64,000 nucleotides of DNA, taken from assembly GCA_029204225.1 (NCBI GenBank), contig MU831958.1:1-64000 (forward strand). The letters run 5' to 3'. The notes under the pieces are model-generated. The model was not told where the DNA came from. It saw only the letters and a program-made list of their open reading frames with translations, and did not search any database. The translations under genes were made by a program, and so were the position numbers. Source of the stretch: Diphasiastrum complanatum. Taxonomy: Eukaryota; Streptophyta; Lycopodiopsida; Lycopodiales; Lycopodiaceae. Positions 49,989 to 60,225 of this stretch are shown here, piece after piece; the first letter of the stretch is position 1; each line of letters begins with the position of its first letter.

Positions 49989-50504
49989 TGTTACGGCCCT
50001 AATGGAGATTTGTAGCATTAGGGGCTGTCTTGGACGTAGGGGCCATGCCTAACTGGATAATAGTCGTTTAGGACCATAGGGTCATACCCGCATGTGGTAT
50101 AGGCATGTGTGTTGCATCCTAGTATGGGATAGGATGTACATGCATTGTGCTTATGCATGGGTCTAGACTATTATGGGTTAGGGGTACCTACATGCAGTGG
50201 ACATGCATGGGAGATTGGCATGATCAATTAGAGTGCTTCCATGTGGATTTAGTGCATGGGCAAGTGGAGTTTGCTATATCTCTATATATACCCTCACCAG
50301 TGTCTATGAGGATCATGGAGAGTCTGTGGCCTTTATGTTGTCAGTCTGTGAAGCACTCTTCATGTGGCTTGCCTATCTCCTGGATTGCTCAGGGGCTAGA
50401 TCAGTATTGGGTCTAGGTTTGGTTGGGACGGTTTCGTCTACTACAATCCTCCCTTGGTGTTCTAGGAAGCTCTATCTCCATTGGGAGTCCTGGGGGACGT
50501 TTTA
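49989..50504 (+). repeat. 3' LTR of Gypsy-2B
   Basis: TGTTACGG at 49989 to GACGTTTTA at 50504, about 516 bp. A TATATATA run near 50285 may be the promoter. Confidence 0.85.
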
Positions 50505-50509
50505 ACACA

Positions 50510-50673
50510 GCTATCAAGTATCGGGACTTAGTCAAGAAGAAGATACTGAAGACAGTCTTCATACCCACATACGAAATGATGGCTGATATCTTTACAAAGC
50601 CACTCAGTAAAGTTTTGTTCGAGAAGCAGAGAAGAAGATTGGGGTTAATCCAACTGCCACTTTGAGAGGGAGC
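50510..50673 (+). pseudogene. RNase H tail of Copia-1b
   Basis: Reads AIKYRDLVKKKILKTVFIPT and FTKPLSKVLFEKQRRRLGL, the end of Copia pol, followed by the polypurine tract TTTGAGAGGGAGC. It resumes the sequence broken at 42542. Confidence 0.85.
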
Positions 50674-51461
50674 TGTAGAACACCTGATCAGACAGATCTC
50701 GATTCTACTAAAAAAGTGCGCAGTTTACTTGACAAAGGATTAGAAACAAACGAACAGGAACTCGAAATATTTCTATTCGTGGCCAACTCGAAAGATTTGC
50801 AAAATTTATTTTGCAACCAACTCAAAAGATTTGCAAAAGATTCTCGAAAGATTCGTGAAATTTATCTTGCAGCCAACTCAAAAGATTCGCGAAAGATGCT
50901 CGAAAGATTCGCAAACAAAATCTTGTTGCGAAGTATTTTGTTTCTTGTTCAAACCTCAAATGTCGCAAAATTGTTGCGAACAATTCACAAAATATTTTGG
51001 ATTCTTTTTCAAGCTCAAAATTGTCATCTGTCGCGAATAATTCGCAAAACACATAGCTGTAACCGTAGAGATAGACTGTCACGAAATATTCGCGAACAAA
51101 AATCATTCGACCCTGGAAACAGAGCGTCTATTTGAATATCAACCATCGTAAACGGTTAAATCTATTGTCACAGACTTAAAAGGCCAAAAGACCTGTCCTG
51201 TAGCAATATAAATACATGTGCACTACTCGTTGTAACTCACTCACTCAATCAGAGAGAACAGCGAGATAAGACAACAAGAGATGTATATTGACGATTTAGA
51301 TTCAGAATTATAAAAATTCATTTTTGATCAATAGTTTCTTATTGTCTAAAGTTGTCTCTTAATTTTGCATGTTTATTCAATCAAGGACAAAACTGTTCTA
51401 TTAGTACATAGATCAGAAATAGACCCGATTGAAGACATTGATATTAGTTTGATTTATTCAA
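50674..51461 (+). repeat. Left part of the split 3' LTR of Copia-1b
   Basis: TGTAGAAC at 50674, running to the target site TTCAA at 51457-51461, where Copia-2 is inserted. The remainder is 56491-56537. Confidence 0.88.
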
Positions 51462-52385
51462 TGTGAAGAATAAAAAGCTATCCAACTTGTCTATAGGGGT
51501 TGATGAGGAAAATCATCTTGCTTGTGCATTTACAAGTTGTAAAGATCTCTAATATGTACAAACTCGAGCTACATGACATGCACAATGTCTAGATGGTCAT
51601 ATTTGATCTATATTCACTTTGTTCCATTGTATATATCAAAGGTATGTGAATTGAGCACATGACCTTGTAGATTAGGGCGAGTTTGAGTTAGGTAGATCTA
51701 GATCTGATGACATGCATGAAACTAGATGACATGCAAAATCAGTTAGTGTGCATGCATGCAACATGCAATCACTGCATGCAACATGCAAGTCAGTATACAT
51801 GTTCTACACATGTCCAAGTCATCTAGGGAAGTCACATGCAAGACATGCAAACACTATTTGACACATGCATGTAGTTTTGTAGGTTCATAGTTGAGAATTT
51901 GACATTTGGACAAAGTAGGTAGAAGTTAGGTGCAACTTCAGCATGCAAGCTGTTAGGTGTCAATATGGTAATAGTTAACACTTGATTAGGTGTAGGGAAT
52001 GCATTGAATGCAAGGAGTACCACAAATTTTGGCTCTCCTATATATGTACATATCATTCTCATTCATATCTAATGATGAATCAAGCTTTGGTAATGTCATA
52101 ATGTCAAAATTGGATCTCATGCTATTTTGCTTGTTTTGATGTTCTCTCTCTAACTCGAGTAGAAGGCATTCTTCATACATGATTTTGGTTATGTATTCTC
52201 TCTATTTGTGAGGAATTAGTTTTGCTTTGATCTGTAGCATTCTAGATTGTGCTCTAGCCTCAGATCTTGTGATAGATTGTAGGATTGCTCTACAGGTGAT
52301 CTGTGTGCCACCACAAAGCATGGTAAAGATCATTCACACATTTCTTGTGGATCCCCACACGTGTGAATTTGCTGGATTTTTCACA
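51462..52385 (+). repeat. 5' LTR of Copia-2
   Basis: 924 bp, TGTGAAGAAT to TTTTTCACA. It differs from the 3' LTR mainly by two or three short indels in an ATGCATG-rich stretch and scattered substitutions. Confidence 0.92.
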
Positions 52386-52398
52386 TGATATCAAAGCC
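52386..52398 (+). other. Variant primer-binding site of Copia-2
   Basis: TGATATCAAAGCC directly after the LTR, the initiator Met tRNA complement TGGTATCAGAGCC with two changes. Confidence 0.7.
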
Positions 52399-53169
52399 AT
52401 ACCATGCTTTGAATGCTACTAACATCAGGTGTATGAAGATTTTTCTGTCAATTCAAACTAGGAAGCTGTTTACCAGTGTTTTGCTATCTTTTCTTGAACA
52501 ATTTTTTGGTGAATGAGGTTAGAACTGATATTTTCAGTCCAGAACAGAGGATATACAAAATTCTGACTTTCCACAGGTGTGAAAACCAGAATACATCATT
52601 TGACTCTATCTCCTCTATGTTAGATCCAAAGGTACTAACATTGTAGCTTGTTGAAAGCTAGAAGAGCCCTCTTTCCAGTGCAATTGGTTTCAATTCATTC
52701 TGATGACCCTAGTAGGAGTTATAAGCTCTTAAAGGAGGGTAGGGAGAGACCCAAAACCCGAGTGGACACTTCTTGATTTGAATATATTGCATGCATGATT
52801 CATTATTCACAATTTTTGTACTCAATCAAAGATAGAATTGGATAAGACAAGTTTCTGTTGTCGTAGTCACATCATTTCACACAAAGGGTTGTGTTTTGAG
52901 TTGAATGTGTGTTTCTAGAGTGTTTTTAATTCATTTGAAACTCGTGGAAAAATTTGACTCAGAATTGTAAGTGCTTCATCAGTAGATAGAGGCTAGATCC
53001 AGATTCTTCAAGTTGATTGATTCTTTGTTGTGAGATAGGTCTCACATATTCTGTTGCAAGTTTATACATAGGATTTGGTAGTACACCCAATTATTTTGGT
53101 TCCTTTTGTGAAAGAGAAGCAACACATTCAATTCCATTTTGTAGTCCAATTACAAGAGTCTTCACATTC

Positions 53170-53747
53170 ATGGCATCTGTAGGAGATTTACTCTTTGAAA
53201 CTAGTGAGAGACTAAATACCTTCAACTATTCAGTTTGGAAGGATAGGATAGAATCTTTGTTGTAATGGACATTGTATTAGGAATTGAAGTTGAACCTGAA
53301 GCTTATGATGAGGCTCAAAGATTCAAGAAGAGAGCAAGAATTGCTCTTCATATCATCAAGATCAACATCTCTGATGAGATGTTGAGAGAAAAAAGTGCAT
53401 GCACCTCATCCAAAGAGGCTTGGAATATCCTTAATTCAATTCATGAAGCAAAGATCACATCAAGACTTTTTACTCTTAGAAATAAGATCTTTTCTAGTTT
53501 CCAAAGATTTGATGGAAGTGCTTCAAGTTTTGTAATGAGAGTTAAAGATCTTCACACTGAGATAGCATGCGTAGATGATACTCTAGAGAACTGTGAACTA
53601 GTTCAAGTAGTCCTTAATGGACTTAGGAAAGAGTATGCAAATTTTGTGCAATCTTATGCTATCAAGGAGGAGCTACCATCTTTGGAGGCTGTGCATGATG
53701 TTCTTATTGTTGAAGAACCTTTCCAAGAACTTAAAGATTCAATATAG
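53170..53747 (+). pseudogene. Copia-2 gag (UBN2-type)
   Basis: It starts MASVGDLLFETSERLNTFNY with SVWKDRIESLL, then a frameshift near 53262. It continues from MDIVLGIEVEPEAYDEAQRF through a typical UBN2 gag helix bundle (SSKEAWNILNSIHEAKITSR, RVKDLHTEIACVDDT, VVLNGLRKEYANFV) to a stop at 53745-53747. The zinc knuckle normally following is absent. Confidence 0.78.
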
Positions 53748-55597
53748 ACTGCAGTTGGTGATGCATGTGCAATTGAAGGAGTTGGAAGTTGTTCCTTGAA
53801 ACTTGCATCTTCTATGAATTTTACAGTTTCCAATGTACTTTATGTTCCTAATCTCACAAAGAATGTGATTAGTGTTGGAAAGTTATTTGATGATGGTTTT
53901 GAAGTGGAATTCAATGTCAATAGTTGTTTCATAAAGAAAGAAGATAAGATCCTTGCATGTGGATCTAGATATGGAGGCATTTTCAAGATAGATGTGCATG
54001 AAAATGCAAGTGCATGTGATGTTGCATTGATGACTTATGTTTCCAAGGAGGAGCTATGGCATAGGAGGTTGCATGTTACCAATTTCAGATCTATGCCTAT
54101 TATAGTCAAGGAGATCAAGCCAAGAGTGGCTTATTCTATGGCAAAATCAGATGTGATTCCATATTTGATGTCTTCTATCAAGAAACATCCTATGGAGTTG
54201 GAACATTCGGATGTTCATCTTTCTTTATCAGTAAGCAAGGGAGGTGTTTCTTGCTTTGCATGTACTATTGATGGTTCTCAAGTTACATTTGGCTATGTCT
54301 TGTCTCTTCAAGTTTTATGGTGCATGTGTATGTTCCATCATGCAAAACTTTATGGAGTTATGGAGCTAATGGAAGGAGTGCACTATATGGAGTCTTGTTC
54401 GCTATAAGCCTAAGGTTGTGTACCTTAGTGTTCTTGAAGGTTATTGCTTTGCATGTGGTTTTTTGGAAGGAAAGAAGGATGTAGATCCTAGTCTTTGGAT
54501 CATGGTCGGATGCTTATCCACCAAGGAAGGCTACATAGCCTTTACACTCTCTATCTCGAAGGTGATTGAGCATGGAGAAGTTGTTTATTTTGGAGGTCTA
54601 TTTTCTATCTTGGAAGTGGCTGAGAGCACAATATCTCTTATGCAATCACAAGTCATTGTTATGGTGAGTAGTCAAGTTGTGATGGGGTCAAGGTTTGAGG
54701 AGGAGTATCCTCAACATGCATGTCCAAGAAGATCTTCTTTATTGAACAAGGCCGAGTCCTTGTTGATCTTATTTCATGGAAAAGAAAGAATAAGTGAAGG
54801 TGGTATTCATTCTATTCTACTCATCTATGGTTCTCTTTCTTTTATTGATGATGTACCTTGCTTAGTTGAGATTTGCTTATCTCAAAGATCAAGTAAGACT
54901 ATTCTAGTTTTGAATGAAGTCTTTAGTTTGGAATTAATTACTGTCATTGGTGACTTGATTATGTTTCCAAAACATCTAGAAAGCAAGATATTGTACCATC
55001 ATTTGTATGCTTTTAAATTGAGTAAGAGCAAGTATAAGTTTAGTACTCATAGTTTGAAAAAAGGAGTTTTTTTTTTTTTGAGGCATATTGTGAATTTCTT
55101 TTGAGAGTAATTGAAACATCCAATGAGGACACTTACATCCTTAAGAAAGTATGTAGCCTCAATTTGATCAAGTTTGAGTGTGGTTTCAAGATTAGATCCA
55201 TTTTGGATAGAGTTCATAGTATAATCTTGATCTTTATGATCTTTGTGGTCATTATGAGGCTTGGAGGCCTCGTATTTTTCAGATATTTGTGTAGCCAACT
55301 TCATGCATGTGGACTTTGCAAACCCAGGATCGACATCAGACATGGAGGAGGCACATTGGCATAGTAGCAGTTTGGTGGAATATTTTTCAAAGGCATTTGG
55401 AAAAGATTTCTGTCAAAGAGATCTTATCATGGGTTATGGTAAGGGTGCTGCTATGATGGATTCTTTGATCATCTTCAATTCAAATCCAAAGCAAAGAATC
55501 CACACACACAAAAAGTTTCCTCATCAACAATTGGACCAACCTTGGAGGATTTTCAAGTTCAAGTGATCAAGCCAAGTTGATTACTTTTTAGGAGGAG
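53748..55597 (+). pseudogene. Copia-2 decayed pre-integrase/integrase region
   Basis: Starts in the pre-integrase segment (VSNVLYVPNLTKNVISVGKL, FIKKEDKILACGS, KEELWHRRLHVTNF). ELEHSDVHLSLSVSKGG with FACTIDGSQVTFGYVLS is a damaged integrase core start. KPKVVYLSVLEGYCFACGFL and IMVGCLSTKEGYIAF, then KVIEHGEVVYF, correspond to the integrase C-terminal part of Copia elements. From about 54700 to 55590 open stretches remain but I recognise no RT or RNase H motif. Protease, second half of the integrase core and most of RT are deleted or unrecognisable. Confidence 0.65.
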
Positions 55598-56485
55598 TGT
55601 GAAGAATAAAAAGCTATCCAACTTGTCTATAGGGGCTGATGAGGAAAATCATCTTGCTTGTGCATTTACAAGTTGTAAATATCATTCTCTAGTATGTACA
55701 AACTCGAGCTACATGACATGCACAATGTCTAGATGGTCATATTTGATCTATATTCACTTTGTTCCATTGTATATATCAAAGGTATGTGAATTGAGCACAT
55801 GACCTTGTAGATTAGGGCAATTTTGAGTTAGGTAGATCTAGATTTGATGACATGCAAAATCAGTTAGTGTCCATGCATGCAACATGCAAGTCAGTATAAA
55901 TGTTCTACACATGTCCAAGTCATCTAGGGAAGTCACATGCAAGACATGCAAACACTATTTGACACATGCATGTAGTTTTGTAGGTTCATAGTTGAGAATT
56001 TGACATTTGGACAAAGTAGGTAGAAGTTAGGTGCAACTTCAACATGCAAGCTGTTAGGTGTCAATATAGTAATAGTTAACACTTGATTAGGTGTAGGGAA
56101 TGCATTGAATGCAAGGAGTACCACGAATTTTGGCTCTCCTATATATGTACATATCATTCTCATTCATATCTAATGATGAATCAAGCTTTGGTAATGTCAT
56201 AATGTCAAAATTGGATCTCATGCTATTTTGCTTGTTTTGATATTCTCTCTCTAACTCAAGTAGAAGGCATTCTTCATACATGATTTTGGTTATGTATTCT
56301 CTCTATTTGTGAGGATTAGTTTTGCTTTGATCTGTAGCATTCTAGATTGTGCTCTAGCCTCAGATCTTGTGATAAATTGCAAGATTGCTCTATAGGTGAT
56401 CTGTGTGCCACCACAAAGCATGGTAAAGATCAATCACACATTTCTTGTGGATCCCCTCACGTGTGAATTTGCTGGATTTTTCACA
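55598..56485 (+). repeat. 3' LTR of Copia-2
   Basis: 888 bp, starts TGTGAAGAAT after the polypurine tract and ends TTTTTCACA before TTCAA. Confidence 0.92.
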
Positions 56486-56490
56486 TTCAA

Positions 56491-56537
56491 ACTTTCATTA
56501 TGTTCTCTAAGGAAGAATTGTTGTCATTTTTCCTACA
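56491..56537 (+). repeat. Right part of the split 3' LTR of Copia-1b
   Basis: Continues ACTTTCATTATGTTCTCTAA and ends TTTTTCCTACA at 56537, matching the end of the other family LTRs. Confidence 0.82.
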
Positions 56538-56639
56538 GAGCGAAATCGGGCTTACTGAGTGCCTCTTTGACAGTCTTCGGCTCCTGAACAAGGTAGGTTG
56601 TAGACTCATCGATATACCTGATAGGTGGTCTGCTAACTC

Positions 56640-59410
56640 TTGTCCATCTTCTGGGTGATAAAGAAAGTTGATCATTTCCATCACCTCTTCTTCCATCGAA
56701 GACAACATTACCCTAGACCTTGCATCAATCTCTAATGCTAGAGAGATGTGGGATGCACTCCCAAGCAGATTTCAGACCAAGTCACAAAATCAAATTATGT
56801 ATTTAGAAGATCAGGTCACCTATCTAACTAGGGATGGCAAGGATCTCACCAGCTTCATCAGAAAAATGAAGAACATGTTCTTGTCATTACACAATGTTGG
56901 AATAGAGCATGCAGTCTCATAAGAGAAGCAACTCAGCTACTTTCTACGTTCCCTACCAAGATCTTACCAGACTACCAGAACCTTGCTAGCTAAAGATCTG
57001 ACATGACCTTCGACAAAGCAGTCATCAACATCAAGGAAGAAGTCGAAGTAGAGAGCACTATGATGACAAAATCAAATCTGACCAAGCTCTCTACAACAAC
57101 AAAGACCAGTCGAAGAAGAAGGCTTATCCTAAGAGGGAGTCGACAAGAAGGCAAGACCGAAGTGAGTAGAAAGAGGAATATCAAGAAGAAAGGTGGAAAG
57201 CAAGGAGCAAGGCAGGCAGCAAGGCAACAACAAAAAGACATGTAACAGATGCAGACGTGTTAGACACACAGTGATGTTGGCTGAATCCAAAATTGTCACA
57301 AGAAGGGACATGCAGCCATGTATTGCTATCAAAATCCAAGGAACAAGAAAACAGAAAGTAGAAAAGAGAGCTCCAACAGCACATTACATGTAGAGGAACC
57401 AGAATCCTCCAAGATGGCTGAAGAACAAACAAGAAAAAACTCAACTGCTTATTTGTGCACTGATGTATGTGCTACATCCTCAATCGACTTTCAAGAAGTC
57501 GTTCTTGATTCAAGTGCAACATCACATTTTGCTACAACCAGATAGATTTTTGCTGACTTTCGACAATTTGATTACTCCAGATACATAATTTTTGGAGATG
57601 GATCAAGACATGAAGTGAGTGGAATTGGAGTACTATGGCTCAACACCAATGGCAAAGATCGAAGATTGGACGATGTCCAATATGTGCTTACATTGCAGAA
57701 GGATCTACTAGTTGCAAGAATAGCAGATGCAGGCATGTGGGTGGTATTCACCAATGAAGCATGCAATGTAATTGATGCCAACACCAGGACACTAATCACT
57801 GCGGAAGACGTAAAGGCAACCTGTATCATCTGAAGGTATGCCTACTGACAGAGTAGGCTCATCAAATCCATGAGTCGATGGATGTTCTATGGCATAGGAG
57901 ACTGTGTCATATGAACCCAATGGCTTTGTACAAAGCAAGCCAGCATGGAGCAATCATAGGAGTTAGCATCAAACATGCAACTAGTTCGACATCCTGTGAT
58001 GCATGCATCAAAGACAAGATGTCACGTACGCCTTTCACCAAGAATTCCTTCAGAACAACAGAGCTCTTGGAATTGGTACATTCCGACATCTGTGGACCCC
58101 TTGACGTACTCTCTTTGGGAGGATCAAGATAGTACATCACTTTCAAGGATGATTTTAGTAATTTTGTTGTTGTTTACTTCATCCACAACAAATCTGAAGC
58201 TCTTGATAGGTTCACAGAGTATGTGAACTAGGCTGAGAAGTGGACAGAAAAGAAGGTCAAGCAGATAAGAACCGACAGAGGAGGAGAGTACGCCTCCAAC
58301 CGTTTTGCCAACTTCTATACAAGTCGACGAATCCTTCACAGGAAGATATCAGCCTACTCAAAGGCATCAAGCCACTATGGGCTGAAGTAGTAGCTACAAC
58401 TGCCTACGTACAGAACGAGACAGGCAAATCATGCATTTCTCACACTACTCTACATGAAGTGTGATGGAATAACAAGCCTAATCTGGCCCATGTACGTGTC
58501 TTTGGATGTGTTGCATATGCACACAAACCTGACAAGCTTTGAAAGAAGCTGGATGAAAAAGTCGAGCAGGGATACCTTGTAGGATATGATATTCATTCAT
58601 CATACTACATGATCTATATGCCAGAGACCAATCAGGTAAAGACTGTCAGAGATGTCAGATTCGATGAAGCAAGAACAATGGCTAACAAAGATCCAATTGG
58701 CTACAAAGTTCTTGGCAAGCACTACAACCTGCCGACATTGACAGAGGAAGTGGACCCTGAGCATCTAGATGCAGATGTTCGAATTTCAGATGGACTGAGT
58801 GATAGTTCAGATGACAAACAACCCGACATGCAGCCTGTACCCATGACACCTGTTACACACAACAACTCTATAGTCAACAAAGGCAAGACAAACGACAAAG
58901 GCAAAGCCATCGACAAGAGATAGAAGAGCACCAGTCACATTTGTGCCTGACAGCTCAACTTCGACAGCTGAAGAGTTTTGTGAATTTGAGGTAAATCACA
59001 AACGTACGAAGAAGCCATCAATAGTCCCGAGAAGGACAAATGGATAAAGGCAATGGAAGAAGAAATGAGCTCCATGCAAGCAAACAAGGTCTGGACTCTT
59101 GAACCAGTACTAGCTGAGAGAAAGACTGTCAAGTGTAAATGGATCTACAAATACAAATATGGAACCAGATGGCAATGTATCGAGATACAAAGTCAGGCTT
59201 GTTGCTAAAGGTTTCTCACAAAAGTATGGCATCGACTATACTGAAACCTTCTCTCTTGCAATAAAACATACATCAATATGCATATTGTTTGCTTATGTAG
59301 CAGCCTACAATTTGAAGATCCATATTGTAGACGAGAATATAGCCTTTCTGCATAGTGATCTGAAGGAAGAAGTCTATATGGACCAGCCACCATCAGATGC
59401 AGATAAGACA
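56640..59410 (+). pseudogene. Copia-3 relic: gag, protease, integrase, start of RT
   Basis: Gag begins mid-protein (EDNITLDLASISNAREMWDA), with a basic, broken region and a remnant CxxC (CNRCRR). The protease reads VVLDSSATSHF (DSG to DSS). Pre-integrase and zinc finger follow (DVLWHRRLCHMN, CDACIKDKM), then integrase core (HSDICGPLDVLSLGG, RTDRGGEYASN). RT begins EEAINSPEKDKWIKAMEEEM and CKWIYKYKY, continues LVAKGFSQKYGIDYTETF, and stops after YMDQPP near 59395 in an A14 run. Many stops. Closest in the window to Copia-1. No LTR of its own is seen. Confidence 0.8.
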
Positions 59411-59437
59411 CAAAAAAAAAAAAAAGCATATACAGAG

Positions 59438-59922
59438 TGTGTGTGGAAGTAGTGGATGAGTGTTAGTCATGCATTAGCAGACACACATCACCACACTCAT
59501 ACTTACATAGAATTAGCAGTAGTTAGTTTCTATTCGTGAGAGAGAATACCTCTCTTGTGCCAATGCGTTGATCTAGTTGAATAGACAGCGCTCAAAAGGA
59601 TCATTGATGTATACTTGATTTTTGGTAATATAGACAAGTAACAGTTCTTCTGCTCAATATATGCAATCTCTAAATGTTGTGACGCTTGCTTGATGCATAT
59701 GTAGATATACTTCCATTGTTGTTTGACATTCTCTACTATTCATAAATTAGTATCAGATCAACAGTAGCTATCTGTCGTTCGAAGAATGTTTGATCGTGGA
59801 ATGAAGCAGTAGCTTCCTCAAACAAATCGGCTCCATTTGAGCTCATATCAGATAATCACGACTAGCTCCAACTTCGAAGTGCTCAAAGTCTCCGACTTCT
59901 TCGAATTCCAAGATCCACAACA
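59438..59922 (+). repeat. Probable 5' LTR of Copia-4
   Basis: It starts TGTGTGTGGAAG and ends ...gatccacaACA, one base before TGGTGTCAGAGTGG, an altered primer site. A second PBS-like motif (TAGTATCAGATCA near 59747) makes the right boundary somewhat uncertain. Not confirmed by a second copy. Confidence 0.5.
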
Positions 59923-59923
59923 G

Positions 59924-59937
59924 TGGTGTCAGAGTGG
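59924..59937 (+). other. Primer-binding site of Copia-4
   Basis: TGGTGTCAGAGTGG, like the Met tRNA complement with TGGTGTCAGAG variation. Confidence 0.6.
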
Positions 59938-60225
59938 CTTGGTGATCCGAAGTCATCAAAGTCGTCCCTAGAGATTCACAACAGTACTAAAAGTACAACA
60001 CCTGGTGAAGCCAAAATGTCATTTTTGATCATTTTTCTACATCAAGCAAGCTAGTTTCATTTTGCATTTTTTTAATAGAATTGGTTAAGCTCAAAATTTA
60101 ATAATATCTTGTTGAGAATTCATTTGTTGATCATTCTCAGGTCTCTAGATAGTGGGATAGCTAGATCTTGCATCCTTTCTATCGTGTATCCATTCTTTTA
60201 GAATCAATCTCTTGTTTAGAGGAAG

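Larger units (their letters stand above)
42543..50504 (+). mobile_element. Gypsy-2B: Gypsy retrotransposon nested in Copia-1b
   Basis: LTRs starting TGTTACGG lie at 42543 and 49989 in plus orientation. The flanks are ACATA (42538-42542) and ACACA (50505-50509), a 5-bp target duplication with one later change. Joined without the insert, the flanks give the uninterrupted Copia RNase H sequence. Its internal region retains integrase and chromodomain at 48290-49960. The gag-to-RT part is replaced by the inverted Gypsy-2A. Confidence 0.82.
51462..56485 (+). mobile_element. Copia-2: Copia element inserted in the LTR of Copia-1b
   Basis: Two LTRs (51462-52385 and 55598-56485), a PBS-like site, a polypurine tract (TTTTTAGGAGGAG) and a perfect TTCAA target duplication (51457-51461, 56486-56490). 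Coding content is gag plus a decayed, shortened pol. It appears non-autonomous. Confidence 0.9.
41003..56537 (+). mobile_element. Copia-1b: internally deleted Copia hosting nested insertions
   Basis: Components on the plus strand: LTR 41003-41779, PBS, gag/protease remnant and RNase H pieces to 42542, then the RNase H tail 50510-50673 after the Gypsy insertion. The 3' LTR is split into 50674-51461 and 56491-56537 by Copia-2. Rejoining the flanks restores the family sequence at both insertion points, which proves the nesting order. Confidence 0.85.
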
